From Porphyromonas sp. oral taxon 275 (GTDB lineage: Bacteria > Bacteroidota > Bacteroidia > Bacteroidales > Porphyromonadaceae), in contig NZ_CP072333.1 in the NCBI RefSeq assembly GCF_018127745.1, positions 1,984,001-2,048,000 of the forward strand: DNA of 64,000 nucleotides, given 5' to 3'. Shown piece after piece: positions 17,477 through 27,200 of the stretch. Position numbers and translations under genes: made by a program. How positions within the stretch are numbered: position 1 is the first letter of the stretch; the number at the start of each line of letters is the position of its first letter. The notes beneath the pieces are model-generated. The model was not told the origin of the DNA. It was given only the letters and a program-made list of their open reading frames with translations, and did no database searches.

Positions 17477-18022
17477 ATGACACGCACCCTCAGACTTCGC
17501 CTAGGCCTCCTCTCCTTCGCCTGCCTAGGCCTCAGCACCCTCTACAGTTGCTCTGGCACGAGCGGAGCAGGCAGCAGCGACTCCGCCCAGCGCGACAGCA
17601 GCGCCCTCACCCTCGCGAGCCCCTCAGACTCGCTGCACGCCGACAGCGCCCTGCTGCATCAGCTCTACAACTCCCCCCTGCTGGATCGCCACGTAGGGCG
17701 CGACAAGAAGACCGAGCTCCAGGCCTACTGCAGCGATCGCCTCCTCGACGAGCTCGCGAAGACCTATCAGGAGATCGGCGTCATGGACAGTGACCCCGAG
17801 GAAGGCTACTATACGGAGGTCTTAACCAGCGGAGACATCAACGGCTACGACGGCCCCGAGGCGAACCGCCACGTGCAGCTGCTCGACATCAAGCCACTCG
17901 GCGGGCGTCGCTACAGCGTCCGTTACCTCCACGCTGGGGGCGAGCATCAGACGGAGCTGGAGCTCATCAGCGACAGCCAGGGTGCCCCACGCGTCGACCG
18001 CATCCTACGCCGCGCCTGGTAG
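17477..18022 (+). CDS. Small lipoprotein of unknown function
   Basis: The protein has 181 residues. The signal peptide (MTRTLRLRLGLLSFACLGLS) ends in a lipobox-like TLYSC, so it is probably lipidated. After a Ser/Asp-rich linker (about 25-60) there is a compact domain with LLHQLYNSPLLD, LLDELAKTYQEIGVMD and YYTEVLTSGDINGYDGPE, ending in mixed beta strands. The layout resembles DUF3828-type periplasmic domains, but I do not recognise it with confidence. It is monocistronic, with a -7 box upstream and a strong terminator after it. Confidence 0.8.
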   Translation: MTRTLRLRLGLLSFACLGLSTLYSCSGTSGAGSSDSAQRDSSALTLASPSDSLHADSALLHQLYNSPLLDRHVGRDKKTELQAYCSDRLLDELAKTYQEIGVMDSDPEEGYYTEVLTSGDINGYDGPEANRHVQLLDIKPLGGRRYSVRYLHAGGEHQTELELISDSQGAPRVDRILRRAW

Positions 18023-18057
18023 CTTAGCTTAGGCCCAAGCGCCTCCCCCCAAGACCA

Positions 18058-18113
18058 CGAGCCCCAGCAGACCGAAGTCGTGCCACGCACGCCGCTTCGT
18101 CTGCTGGGGCTCG
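18058..18113 (+). terminator. Hairpin terminator after the small lipoprotein gene
   Basis: The stem is CGAGCCCCAGCAGAC with GTCTGCTGGGGCTCG (15 bp), extended inward by GAAG/CTTC. Only scattered T residues follow. Confidence 0.65.
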
Positions 18114-18222
18114 CTCTATATAGAGACTTCACCCCACAGCAAACTAGGCGGCGCACCGTCTAAGCTCCACACGCCCTCGAGGAACGAGCCTCAGCGTCCT
18201 CCGCCCTTAGTCTAAGCCCTCC

Positions 18223-18310
18223 CGAGGGATATCCCTCAGCCATCTGACCGATATCCATGAGGGCGCTGACTGCCGTCCCTCGGCCCCCTGACTGATATCC
18301 CTCACGGAGC
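18223..18310. repeat. 22-bp tandem array, GC type, 4 units
   Basis: Units start at 18223, 18245, 18267 and 18289. Cores are CGAGGGATATCCCTCA, TGACCGATATCCATGA, TGACTGCCGTCCCTCG and TGACTGATATCCCTCA. Its complement resembles the other arrays better, so it appears inverted relative to them. It is in the 0.7-kb gap before susC. The remainder of that gap holds a terminator, the susC promoter and leader, and no gene. Confidence 0.9.
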
Positions 18311-18505
18311 TCCCCCTAGGAGGAGATTCGCCTGCAGGACTCCTCGCACCACGCTATTACCCCACCTAGAGCTGCCCTCGCCCGCAAGCCGAGGTACTCC
18401 CCAAGGGCGTACGCAGCACGATCCTGAGGAGGGACAAAAGGCCCTTCCCCCACCCTTCCTAAAAATCTTAGATAAATACACTGCTTTTCAGGCCCTTACC
18501 GCCCC

Positions 18506-18536
18506 TTGCATCCTACAGGGAATCGTCCTATATTTG
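18506..18536 (+). promoter_or_regulatory. susC promoter
   Basis: TTG (18506-18508), then 20 bp, then TATATTTG (18529-18536), followed by GCCCTA. The leader to the ATG at 18714 is about 170 nt. The second susC at 62211 has the same promoter and a similar leader start. Confidence 0.75.
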
Positions 18537-18713
18537 CCCTACGAAGAGATAGTCGCTAAGGAAAACACAGAGCAGCGCTCAGCGCGTGATCGCCGCTCGC
18601 TCCGAGGGATGCCCCACTGCGCTCAAGAGGCCCCGCAGTGCCCTCGACCCCCGAGAGCCCCTAGGATCAGGCACTCGGCTCACAGTACTACATTATCACC
18701 ATCAATTATCAAG

Positions 18714-21700
18714 ATGAAGACATCACTACGCAGGCTCAGCATCCTTGGGCTCCTGCTCCTGCTCGTCTCCACCATCAGCCCGCAGCTAGCGGCTCAGGGG
18801 CTGACGGTACGCGGGCGTGTCGTAGACAGCAAGCAGGAGGCCGTCATTGGCGCCTCTATCTTTGTCAAGAACAGTAAGGGCAAAGGGAGCGTGACTAACG
18901 CTCAGGGCGAATTCACCCTCAGCGGCGTCGCTCGCAACGCCATCCTTCGCGTCAGCTTCATCGGTATGAAGACCGAGGAAGTAGCCCTAGCTGGGCGCAG
19001 CGAGCTCACCATCATCCTGCAGGATGAGGCGACCAAGCTGGAGGACGTCGTCGTAGTCGGCTACGGCACGCAGAAGAAGGTCAACCTCTCCGGATCCGTC
19101 GCAGCCATCGACACCAAGCAGATCCAGGCGCGCCCCATTCAGAACCTCACCAACGGCCTACAGGGGCTCATCCCTGGGCTCAGCATCACCGGTACCAACG
19201 GCGCCCCTGGGCTCGACAACGGCGAGCTGCGCGTACGTGGGACGGGTACGCTGAACTCCGCAGCGCCCTACATCCTCATCGATGGACTGGAATCAGGCTC
19301 GCTGAACATGCTTGACCCCAGCGATATCGAGAGTATCTCCGTGCTCAAGGACGCAGCCTCCGCAGCGATCTATGGGTCGAAGGCGGCCAACGGGGTCATC
19401 CTCATCACCACCAAGCGCGGCCGCAGCGGCAAGGCACGCATCAACTACTCGGGTACCGTGGGTATGCAGTCCGCCACGCGCCTGATGGAGCGTATGGGCT
19501 CCTACGAGTACGCCACGCTGACCAATAAGCTGCGCAAGGCTGCTGGGCAGACACCCCAGTTCAGCGACGAGGCGCTACAGAAGTTCCGCGACGGTAGCGA
19601 CCCCGAGAACTACCCCAATACCGACTGGTACGCCCTAGCCTTCCGCACCGCCCTACAGCAGCGCCACAACCTCAGCGTCAGCGGGGGGACGGATCAGATC
19701 AAGTACATGGGCTCTATCGGCTACCTAGGTCAGACGGGGATCCTGCCCAATGCGCAGCGCAATCAGTACAACGTGCGCACCAACCTCGACCTCAACCTCA
19801 GCCGTATCATCTCCGCCCGCGTAGGCCTCTCCTACATCAAGAATAAGTACGCCGACCCCAATAACTCCTACGTCTCGGGAGGCTCGGACCAGATCATCCG
19901 ACAGCTCAATGTCGTCTCCCCCTGGATCCTCGGCCGCGCTAAGGACGGTACCTACGGCACGACGGGCGACGGGAACCCGCTGGCCTGGCTCGACTCGGGG
20001 CAGACCATCGACCGCGATAACCACAACATCTCCGCCACGGGGGGCATCGACATCCGCCCCATCGAGGGACTGACGCTGACGACGAACGTGGCCTACGTAG
20101 CACACCTGCTGCACTACAAGGCCTTCGTACAGTACATACGCTACAATCCCAATAAGGAGACTTCGCCCAACAACCTGGACGAGTACTACAACCTCTGGAC
20201 GCGTGCCAGCTTCGACGCCTTCGCCAACTACACCAAGAGCCTCGGCCAGCACAACCTCAAGCTCATGGTCGGTACCCACGCCGAGGACTACAACTACGGC
20301 TACCTACGCGGCGGACGCAAGAGCTTCCCCAACAACAAGCTCACCGACATTGATGCAGGTGACCGCTCCACGCAGACCAACGAAGGCTCCACGCAGGCCC
20401 TGTCGATGGTCTCGGGCTTCGGGCGTATCAACTACGACTATGCGGGCAAGTACCTACTGGAGGCTAACTTCCGTGCCGACGCCTCCTCGCGCTTCGCCGA
20501 GGGCTACCGCTGGGGCTACTTCCCCTCCTTCTCCGCAGCCTGGCGCCTCTCCAAGGAGGCCTTCCTCCAGCCGCTGTACCCCGTGCTGAGTGACCTGAAG
20601 CTACGCGCCTCTTGGGGGCTTCTCGGGAACCAAGAGGCTCTGAGGGACTACTATCCCGCCATCAACACCTACAGCATCACCCCCAGCTATCCCATGGGCG
20701 GCACGCTCCTCGGAGGCTACGCCCAGACGCAGCTCAAGCTCAAGGACATCAGCTGGGAGAAGAGTGAGAACATGGGCTTCGGGCTGGACTTCGGCTTCTT
20801 CGGCGGCCGCCTCACCGGGAGTCTCGACCTCTACAAGCGCAAGACGACGGGCATCCTGATGAGCGTCCTCGTGCCCTACGAGTTCCCCCTCGCCCCCTAC
20901 ACGGCCAATGTGGGCTCCCTCGAGAACAAGGGGATAGAGCTCTCACTGAACTACCAGACGCGCTTCGGAGACTGGACCATCGGCGCAGGGGGTAACTTTG
21001 CCTACAACAAGAACGTCATCCTAGACCTCGGCGGGCAGAGCTACATCGGCGATCAGATACGCAACGCCGTAGGCCAGCCCTTCAAGACCTACTACCTCTA
21101 CAAGGCCGATGGGCTCTTCCAGAGCAAAGAGGAGGCCGACGCCTGGGTAGCTAAGTACGGCACGCCCTTCGGCTCGCGCCCTCAGGCGGGCGACATCCGC
21201 TACGTGGACGTCAATGGTGACGGCAAGATCAACGGCGCCGACCGCATCTACACCAAGCCCATCGAGCCGAGCTACACCTTCGCGATGAACTTCAACGTAG
21301 GCTGGCGTGGCTTCGACCTCTCGGCGATGTTCAACGGCGCTGCAGGCGCAGCTCGCTACTACAGCAGCGAGGTCTTCGGGGAGTTCGCTGGGGATACGGG
21401 GCACCCCTCGACCGTATGGCGTGACGCCTGGAGCAGCACCAACCCCTCGGGTACGATGCCCCGCATCTTCCGCAAGGGCACGGCGCGTCACAACGACGCC
21501 AACTCCACCTTCTGGCTACAGAAGACGGACTACCTCCGCCTGAAGAACCTTCAGCTCGGCTACACCATTCCCCAGCGCCTGACCCAGCAGCTCGGGGTCT
21601 CCTCGGTACGCGTCTTCTACTCGGCTGAGAACCTCTTCACCCTCGACCACATGCGGGGCAACATCGACCCTGAGGCCACCAGTGCACGCCTCTCGTCCTA

Positions 21701-21746
21701 TCCGCTGCTGCGCACACACTCCTTCGGGCTCAACGTATCCTTCTAA
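18714..21746 (+). CDS. SusC/RagA-family TonB-linked outer membrane transporter
   Basis: The protein has 1010 residues from ATG 18714 (MKTSLRRLSILGLLLLLVST), which gives a proper signal peptide; the frame is open for 60 codons upstream, inside the leader. Domains: signal peptide; CarboxypepD_reg-like domain (LTVRGRVVDSKQEAVIGASI to FIGMKTEEVALAG); the DVVVVGYGTQKKVNLSGSVA signature at the start of the plug; plug with RGTGTLNSAAPYILIDGLESG and SISVLKDAASAAIYGSKAANGVILITTK; then a 22-strand-type barrel ending in FGLNVSF. With the adjacent SusD protein it forms a pedal-bin transporter powered by TonB. Substrate unknown: no glycan-degrading genes are adjacent. Confidence 0.95.
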   Translation: MKTSLRRLSILGLLLLLVSTISPQLAAQGLTVRGRVVDSKQEAVIGASIFVKNSKGKGSVTNAQGEFTLSGVARNAILRVSFIGMKTEEVALAGRSELTIILQDEATKLEDVVVVGYGTQKKVNLSGSVAAIDTKQIQARPIQNLTNGLQGLIPGLSITGTNGAPGLDNGELRVRGTGTLNSAAPYILIDGLESGSLNMLDPSDIESISVLKDAASAAIYGSKAANGVILITTKRGRSGKARINYSGTVGMQSATRLMERMGSYEYATLTNKLRKAAGQTPQFSDEALQKFRDGSDPENYPNTDWYALAFRTALQQRHNLSVSGGTDQIKYMGSIGYLGQTGILPNAQRNQYNVRTNLDLNLSRIISARVGLSYIKNKYADPNNSYVSGGSDQIIRQLNVVSPWILGRAKDGTYGTTGDGNPLAWLDSGQTIDRDNHNISATGGIDIRPIEGLTLTTNVAYVAHLLHYKAFVQYIRYNPNKETSPNNLDEYYNLWTRASFDAFANYTKSLGQHNLKLMVGTHAEDYNYGYLRGGRKSFPNNKLTDIDAGDRSTQTNEGSTQALSMVSGFGRINYDYAGKYLLEANFRADASSRFAEGYRWGYFPSFSAAWRLSKEAFLQPLYPVLSDLKLRASWGLLGNQEALRDYYPAINTYSITPSYPMGGTLLGGYAQTQLKLKDISWEKSENMGFGLDFGFFGGRLTGSLDLYKRKTTGILMSVLVPYEFPLAPYTANVGSLENKGIELSLNYQTRFGDWTIGAGGNFAYNKNVILDLGGQSYIGDQIRNAVGQPFKTYYLYKADGLFQSKEEADAWVAKYGTPFGSRPQAGDIRYVDVNGDGKINGADRIYTKPIEPSYTFAMNFNVGWRGFDLSAMFNGAAGAARYYSSEVFGEFAGDTGHPSTVWRDAWSSTNPSGTMPRIFRKGTARHNDANSTFWLQKTDYLRLKNLQLGYTIPQRLTQQLGVSSVRVFYSAENLFTLDHMRGNIDPEATSARLSSYPLLRTHSFGLNVSF

Positions 21747-21767
21747 CCCGCACGCTCCCCTACGACA

Positions 21768-23414
21768 ATGAATACATTATATAAGGGTGCTCTCGTAGCG
21801 CTCCTCGCGCTCGGTACCAGCTCCTGCTCGGGCTTCCTGGACAAGGAGCCCCACAACGCCCTATCGCCCTCCACGACCTGGAAGACCCCTCAGGATGCCC
21901 AGAAGTTCCTCATCGGCTGCTACGACGGCTGGGTCTCAGGGGCGACGATCCTCTACCTGGACTGCATGTCGGACTTTGGCTTCAACTTCCATGTCCACGA
22001 GGGCTACCGCAGCGTCGGCAACGGCTCGATGACGCCCTCCAACCCCGGCGTCTCCTTCTATGACTACTCCACCATCGGGCGCTGCAACCTGCTACTGGAC
22101 CGCATCAAGGACATCCCCTTCGCCGACGAGGCCGAGCGCAAGGACATCATCGCCCAGGCCAAGGTCATCCGTGCCTACCAGTACTATACGATGAATATCG
22201 TCTACGGCGGTGTACCCATAATAGAGCTCCCCCAGACGGCAGAGGCCGCTCAGCTCCCACGCAAGACGGAGGCCGAGGTACGCGCCTACATCGCCAAGGA
22301 TCTGGACGAAGCGCTGCCCGACCTACAGAAGAGCCCCACTGCCCGCGGACGCTTCGGCAAGGGCATGGCCCTGGCACTGCGCATGCGTGAGGCACTCTAC
22401 TACGGCGACTGGGCCCTAGCGCGGGAGAAGGCCAAGGCCATCATGGACCTCGGCATCTACGAGCTGGAGGCCGACTACGCTAAGCTCTTCACGGTCGAGG
22501 GCCAAGGCTCCAAGGAGATCATCGCTGCCGTCCAGTACCTCGACAATACCAAGCCACTGTACACCGTCATTGGCTCGATGTACAACAACGCTACGGGCGG
22601 CTGGTCCTCCCTCGTCCCCACGCCCAACCTCCTCAACACCTATGAGATGGCCAACGGGATGACGATCACCGAGTCGGGCTCAGGCTATGACCCTGCCCAC
22701 CCCTTCAAGGGCCGTGACCCACGCCTAGCGAAGACGATCTGCTACCCAGGCGCTGACTACATCCGCACCGATGGGCTCAAGGCTATCTACAACTCGCTGG
22801 ACAAGACCCTCGACGGGAAGAACAATCCCGACTACCCCGAGGCGGCCAACAACAGTTCCAAGACCGGCCTGACGTGGAACAAGTACACCTACCCCGCCAC
22901 GCAGTACACCGACACCTGGGCCTGCAACGCCTGCCCCATCGTCTTCCGCTACGCCGAGGTACTGCTGACGCTGGCTGAGGCGAGCAACGAGCTGAGCGGT
23001 CCCTCCGCCGAGGTCTACAGCGCCCTCGACCAAGTGCGTCGCCGCGCTGGCTTGCCCGCCGTCGATCGCAGCAAGTACGCCTCTAAGGACAAGCTGCGCG
23101 AGCTCATCCAGCGCGAGCGCTCCGTAGAGCTCGCTGGCGAAGGCTTCCGCCGTATGGACATCATCCGCTGGAAGGGCAGCGATGGCAAGATGCTGGCCGA
23201 GCACGTCCTCAACGCTCCGCTGGAGCGTGTGGTCGGCACCGTCGACAGCCGCATCTCCGACCCCACGATGCGCGCCACGATCAAGGTCAGCGCCACGGCA
23301 GCAGAGAAGAAGGTCGAGGACCGCAGCTTCAAGCCCCATCACCGCTACCTACCCATCCCGCAGGCTGTCCTTGACCGCAACCCCAACTTCGGCAAAAACA
23401 ACCCCGACTACTAG
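21768..23414 (+). CDS. SusD/RagB-family nutrient-binding lipoprotein
   Basis: The protein has 548 residues. The lipoprotein signal ends LLALGTSSC, followed by SGFLDKEPHNALSPSTTW, the usual SusD start. Further family features are NLLLDRIKDIPF, the TPR-like YQYYTMNIVYGGVPIIELPQ region, and the C-terminal FRYAEVLLTLAEASNELSG, IQRERSVELAGEGFRRMDIIRW and HRYLPIPQAVLDRNPNF. SusD sits on the outer surface as the lid of SusC. The gene starts 21 bp after susC and ends at a strong terminator, so the pair is a two-gene operon. Confidence 0.95.
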   Translation: MNTLYKGALVALLALGTSSCSGFLDKEPHNALSPSTTWKTPQDAQKFLIGCYDGWVSGATILYLDCMSDFGFNFHVHEGYRSVGNGSMTPSNPGVSFYDYSTIGRCNLLLDRIKDIPFADEAERKDIIAQAKVIRAYQYYTMNIVYGGVPIIELPQTAEAAQLPRKTEAEVRAYIAKDLDEALPDLQKSPTARGRFGKGMALALRMREALYYGDWALAREKAKAIMDLGIYELEADYAKLFTVEGQGSKEIIAAVQYLDNTKPLYTVIGSMYNNATGGWSSLVPTPNLLNTYEMANGMTITESGSGYDPAHPFKGRDPRLAKTICYPGADYIRTDGLKAIYNSLDKTLDGKNNPDYPEAANNSSKTGLTWNKYTYPATQYTDTWACNACPIVFRYAEVLLTLAEASNELSGPSAEVYSALDQVRRRAGLPAVDRSKYASKDKLRELIQRERSVELAGEGFRRMDIIRWKGSDGKMLAEHVLNAPLERVVGTVDSRISDPTMRATIKVSATAAEKKVEDRSFKPHHRYLPIPQAVLDRNPNFGKNNPDY

Positions 23415-23447
23415 GGCGGCTCTTCATAGAGCTTCCCCCAAGCTACC

Positions 23448-23488
23448 GCAGGGCAGGGCTCCGTCTCGGAGTCCTGCCCTGCCTTTTT
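23448..23488 (+). terminator. Terminator of the SusCD operon
   Basis: The stem GCAGGGCAGG-CTCCG pairs with CGGAG-CCTGCCCTGC (about 15 bp with one G-T position), with a TCT loop, followed by CTTTTT. Its right arm and T-tract are shared with the first copy of the CRISPR-like repeat. Confidence 0.85.
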
Positions 23489-23711
23489 GTGCGTGCACAG
23501 CTACTTAGGTCTTGGCGTACTTGATGGAGGGGATGAGCTTGCGCCCTGCCTTTTTGTGCGCGCACGCGTGCCTAGTCAGGAGGCGCAGCGCATCGAGGGT
23601 GGAACAGCCGACCTGCCTTTTTGTGCGCGCACGCGTGCCTAGTCTCAACGCGTTCCATCAGAGCCGCCTTTGCTATCGACTGCCTTTTTGTGCGCGCACG
23701 CGTGCCTAGTC
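23479..23711 (-). CRISPR. Short CRISPR-like array: 4 repeats, 3 spacers, no cas genes
   Basis: A 32-bp direct repeat (starts CTGCCTTTTTGTGCG, ends GCGTGCCTAGTC on the plus strand) occurs at 23546-23577, 23613-23644 and 23680-23711, all identical. A degenerate fourth copy is at 23479-23511. Starts are exactly 67 bp apart. The three spacers (23512-23545, 23578-23612, 23645-23679) are 34, 35 and 35 nt and are unrelated to each other. The degenerate copy is normally leader-distal, so the leader would be on the right and transcription on the minus strand. The repeat holds the palindromes GTGCGCGCAC and GCACGCGTGC. No cas genes are in the window, so it is at best an orphan array. The alternative is a non-CRISPR interspersed repeat. 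Confidence 0.62.
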
Positions 23712-23877
23712 TATTAGGATAGCGAAGCAAAGGGAGGGCGCAGCACACGCGCCGACCTAGCGGCGCCCTTCCTGTGTTGCCGCTCCACGGGACAAGCCCG
23801 ACACAGCTATCCTCCCAAGGAAGCAGAGCGCACGAGGGACGTCCCCCCTTGCGGTTTGGGGCAAGGGGAAGGGCAGC

Positions 23878-23967
23878 CGAGGGATATCAGTGAGGCGGGC
23901 TGAGGGACGTCCGTGAGGAGTGTGAGGGATATCAGTGAGGCGACCTCTAGGATATCCCTCACGGAGC
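23878..23967. repeat. 22-bp tandem array, GC type, 4 units
   Basis: Units start at 23878, 23901, 23923 and about 23946, so two of the three steps are 23 bp. Cores are CGAGGGATATCAGTGA, TGAGGGACGTCCGTGA, TGAGGGATATCAGTGA and an end unit with GGATATCCCTCA. It lies between the CRISPR-like array and the DUF2723 gene. The remainder of this 0.85-kb gap (23712-23877 and 23968-24204) shows no gene. Confidence 0.88.
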
Positions 23968-24204
23968 TCCTCCTTAGCTCTAGCCGTACGCAGCCACCTC
24001 CATAGGCCTCATGGGAGGCCTTGGGGGCGGCGCTCGGGGCTCTGCTCTGAGCTAGCCCCCGAGGCTCAGGGCGGAGGCAGCAAGGGCGCTCGCGATGGGA
24101 CTCGTCCCTGGGAGAGGAGCGGGGGCTCTAGCCGTGGCGCTTAGCTCCTGATCCTTATTCGACTACCTGCCACACGGCCTTCGGGCTGTACGCTATGGAT
24201 TAGT

Positions 24205-24212
24205 TATCTTTG
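24205..24212 (+). promoter_or_regulatory. -7 box of the DUF2723 gene
   Basis: TATCTTTG (TAnnTTTG), 54 bp before the ATG at 24266. It excludes the upstream in-frame start at 24212, which overlaps the box itself. Confidence 0.7.
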
Positions 24213-24265
24213 TGGACAATATGGCTAGCCGTAGGGCTGGCTTTAGGATAGAATTATACAGAGAC

Positions 24266-27200
24266 ATGAACTGGAAACAATTCGACCGAGCGAACAACCT
24301 CCTGGCTTGGGGCGCCTTCCTCATCGCCACCCTGACCTACCTGATGACGATAGGTCCATCGGCGAGCCTCTGGGACTGCGCTGAGTTCATCGCTTGCGAC
24401 TACAAGCTCGAGATCGGGCACCCTCCCGGGGCCCCCTTCTACATGCTTGTATATAATGTAGTATCCCATCTGGGCGGAGGCCCCCAGCATGCCGCACTGC
24501 TGACCAATGTCACCAGCGCCGTGATCAGCGGCTTCACCATCCTCTTCCTCTTCTGGACGATCACGCACATGCTGCGCCGTGTGCTCACCCCCAGCGCGCG
24601 CCTTGGGCTCAACGAGGCGCAGCCCACGGGTGAGGTCATGACCCTCGGGCAGGGGATCACTATCCTAGGGGCAGGGCTCGTGGGGAGCCTCGTGTACACC
24701 TTTTCGGACTCCTTCTGGTTCAGTGCCGTAGAGGCTGAGGTCTATGCCTTCAGCTCGCTCTTCACGGCCGTAGTCTTTTGGCTGATCTTCAAGTGGGACG
24801 AGCGCTGCGACAATGAGCGTAGCGACCGCTGGCTGGTACTCATCGCCTACCTCATGGGTCTAAGCATCGGGGTGCACCTGCTGAACCTCCTTTGCCTGCC
24901 TGCCATGGCCCTGGTCTACTACTACCGCCGCACCAAGGAGCCCACGCTCAAGGGTGCTGGCATCGCGCTGGTAGCCTCCTTCGCCCTCGTCGGGCTGATG
25001 ATGTACGGTGTCGTGCAGGGAGTGCCCAAGCTCGCGGGTAAGTGGGATATGTTCTTCGTCAACAACCTGGGGCTGGGCTACAACCAGGGGCTCTACATCT
25101 ATCTCGCAGTAGTCGCACTCGTCCTCATCTGGGGCGCCTACGAGACGCAGCGCGCCTATAGCGCACCCAAGTACCTCGAGAGCCACCGCCTACGCATCGC
25201 TCTGATCGCCTCGCTGATTCTCATCGGGCTTCCGCTGATCGGCAATACACTGGTGGGCCTCCTGATTGCGGGGGGTATCGTAGCCTTCTTCTACCTCTAC
25301 AAGGGGCTCACGGCGCGCATGGTACATACCCTGCAGATGTGTCTCGTGGCCATCATGGTCGGCTTCTCCAGCTATGGGGTGATCCTCGTGCGTGCCGAGG
25401 CCGATACGCCGATGAACGAGAATTCGCCTGCCGACGCCTTCTCCCTGCGCTACTATCTGGCACGTGAGCAGTACGGCTCCGCACCCCTGCTCTACGGGCA
25501 GACCTTCGCCTCGCGCATCAAGTACGGCAGCGATGGCCGTCCCGTGATGAAGGAGGAGGAGCCCACCTACGGACGTATCAACAAGGAGCGTCCCAGCGAC
25601 CCCGACCGCTACGTCGTGCGTAGCCTCAAGGAGGAGCCCGTCTACGAGGAGAGCGAGATGATGCTCTTCCCCCGTGTCTACGACCGCGGGCACGCCCAGA
25701 TGTACAATAGCTGGATGGGCCGCGCCGAGGATGATATGAGCGTCCCGAGCTTCGGCGAGAACCTCAGCTACTTCTTCAACTACCAGGTCAACTACATGTA
25801 CTGGCGCTACTTCCTGTGGAACTTCGCAGGGCGTCAGAACGACCTGCAGGGTGACGGCGGCCTGCTGCGTGGCGGTGCCATGACGGGGATCCCCTTCATC
25901 GACGCCCTCTTCTACGGCGATAGCGACAGCCTGCCCGAGCTGATGACGGATAATAAGGGGCACAACGTCTATTACGCCCTCCCACTGCTGCTGGGGCTGA
26001 TCGGTCTCTTCTTCCAGATCGGGGCAGGACGCCGTGGGACGGAGAGCTTCTGGATCACCTTCATGCTCTTCTTCATGACGGGTCTGGCCATCGTCCTTTA
26101 CCTCAACCAGTTCCCTGGGCAGCCCCGCGAGCGTGACTACGCCTACGTGGGCTCCTTCTACGCCTTCGCCATCTGGATCGGCTTCGGCGTGGCAGCCCTC
26201 GTCACGGCCGTCAATCAGCTCCTCGCCTCGAAGGAGGCCAAGGCTAAGGCCGTCAAGGACAAGCAGGCCCTACCCCTACAGTCTACCTATGCTGCCATCG
26301 TCGTCCTGCTGAGCCTCCTAGTACCCCTGCAGATGCTCGGGCAGAACTGGGACGACCACGACCGCTCGGGCCGTACCGTCGCTAGCGACATGGGGCGCAA
26401 CTATCTAGAGAGCTGCGAGCCCAACGCCGTGCTCTTCTGCTACGGGGACAACGACACCTTCCCCCTCTGGTACGCCCAGGAGGTCGAGGGTGTGCGCACC
26501 GACGTCCGTACGGTCAATCTCTCCTATCTGGCAGGTGACTGGTACATCGACCAGATGAAGAAGCAGGCCTACGAGGGCAAGCCCCTACCGCTCGGACTGC
26601 TCCCTGCCTCCTACTATTACTACCACGCCTACGCGCTGGTCAATCGTCAGGGCAATGAGCCCATGACGGTGCAGGAGGCCTTCGCCCAGCTCAAGGACGC
26701 TCCGCGCAATGACCCTGCGACGCTCCCCACAGGTAACATCGTCCTCCCCGTAGACTCGGTGCGCGCACAGCGCCTCGTGGCTCAGGCTGCCCCCGACGTC
26801 GCCTGCGAAGTGCTCCCCGTGATGCCCCTCTCGATCCAGAGCCGTCAGTATCTGGACATCGGCGGGCTGAGCGTGCTGGATCTCATAGCAGGCAATCAGT
26901 GGAAGCGCCCCATCTACTGGGCGATCACCTCACCCCGCAATGCCTTCGACAACCTCCCCGAGCACATGGTGCAGTCGGGCATGGTGCACCAGCTGCTGCC
27001 TATAGCCTACCCGCAGGACAGCACGGGGCAACGCAGAGAGAGCGGCATCGGCAATCTCGACCGCATGTATCAGACGGTGATGACGAAGTTCCGCTGGTGC
27101 GGCGCTGATCGTCCCGGCACCTACTTCGACGAGAATGCCCGCGGCATCGTCTCCACGCTGCGCAATCAGATCTTCTCCCCGCTGGCCGATGGCTTCATGG

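Noticed and set aside
23512..23709. 65-codon frame through the CRISPR-like array
   Set aside because: It is made of repeat and spacer DNA; the 67-bp period is not a multiple of three and the frame is accidental.
23712..24204. Search for cas genes or an AT-rich leader beside the CRISPR-like array
   Set aside because: No cas-like frame was found within the window and the flank is not clearly leader-like, so the array is listed without a system type.
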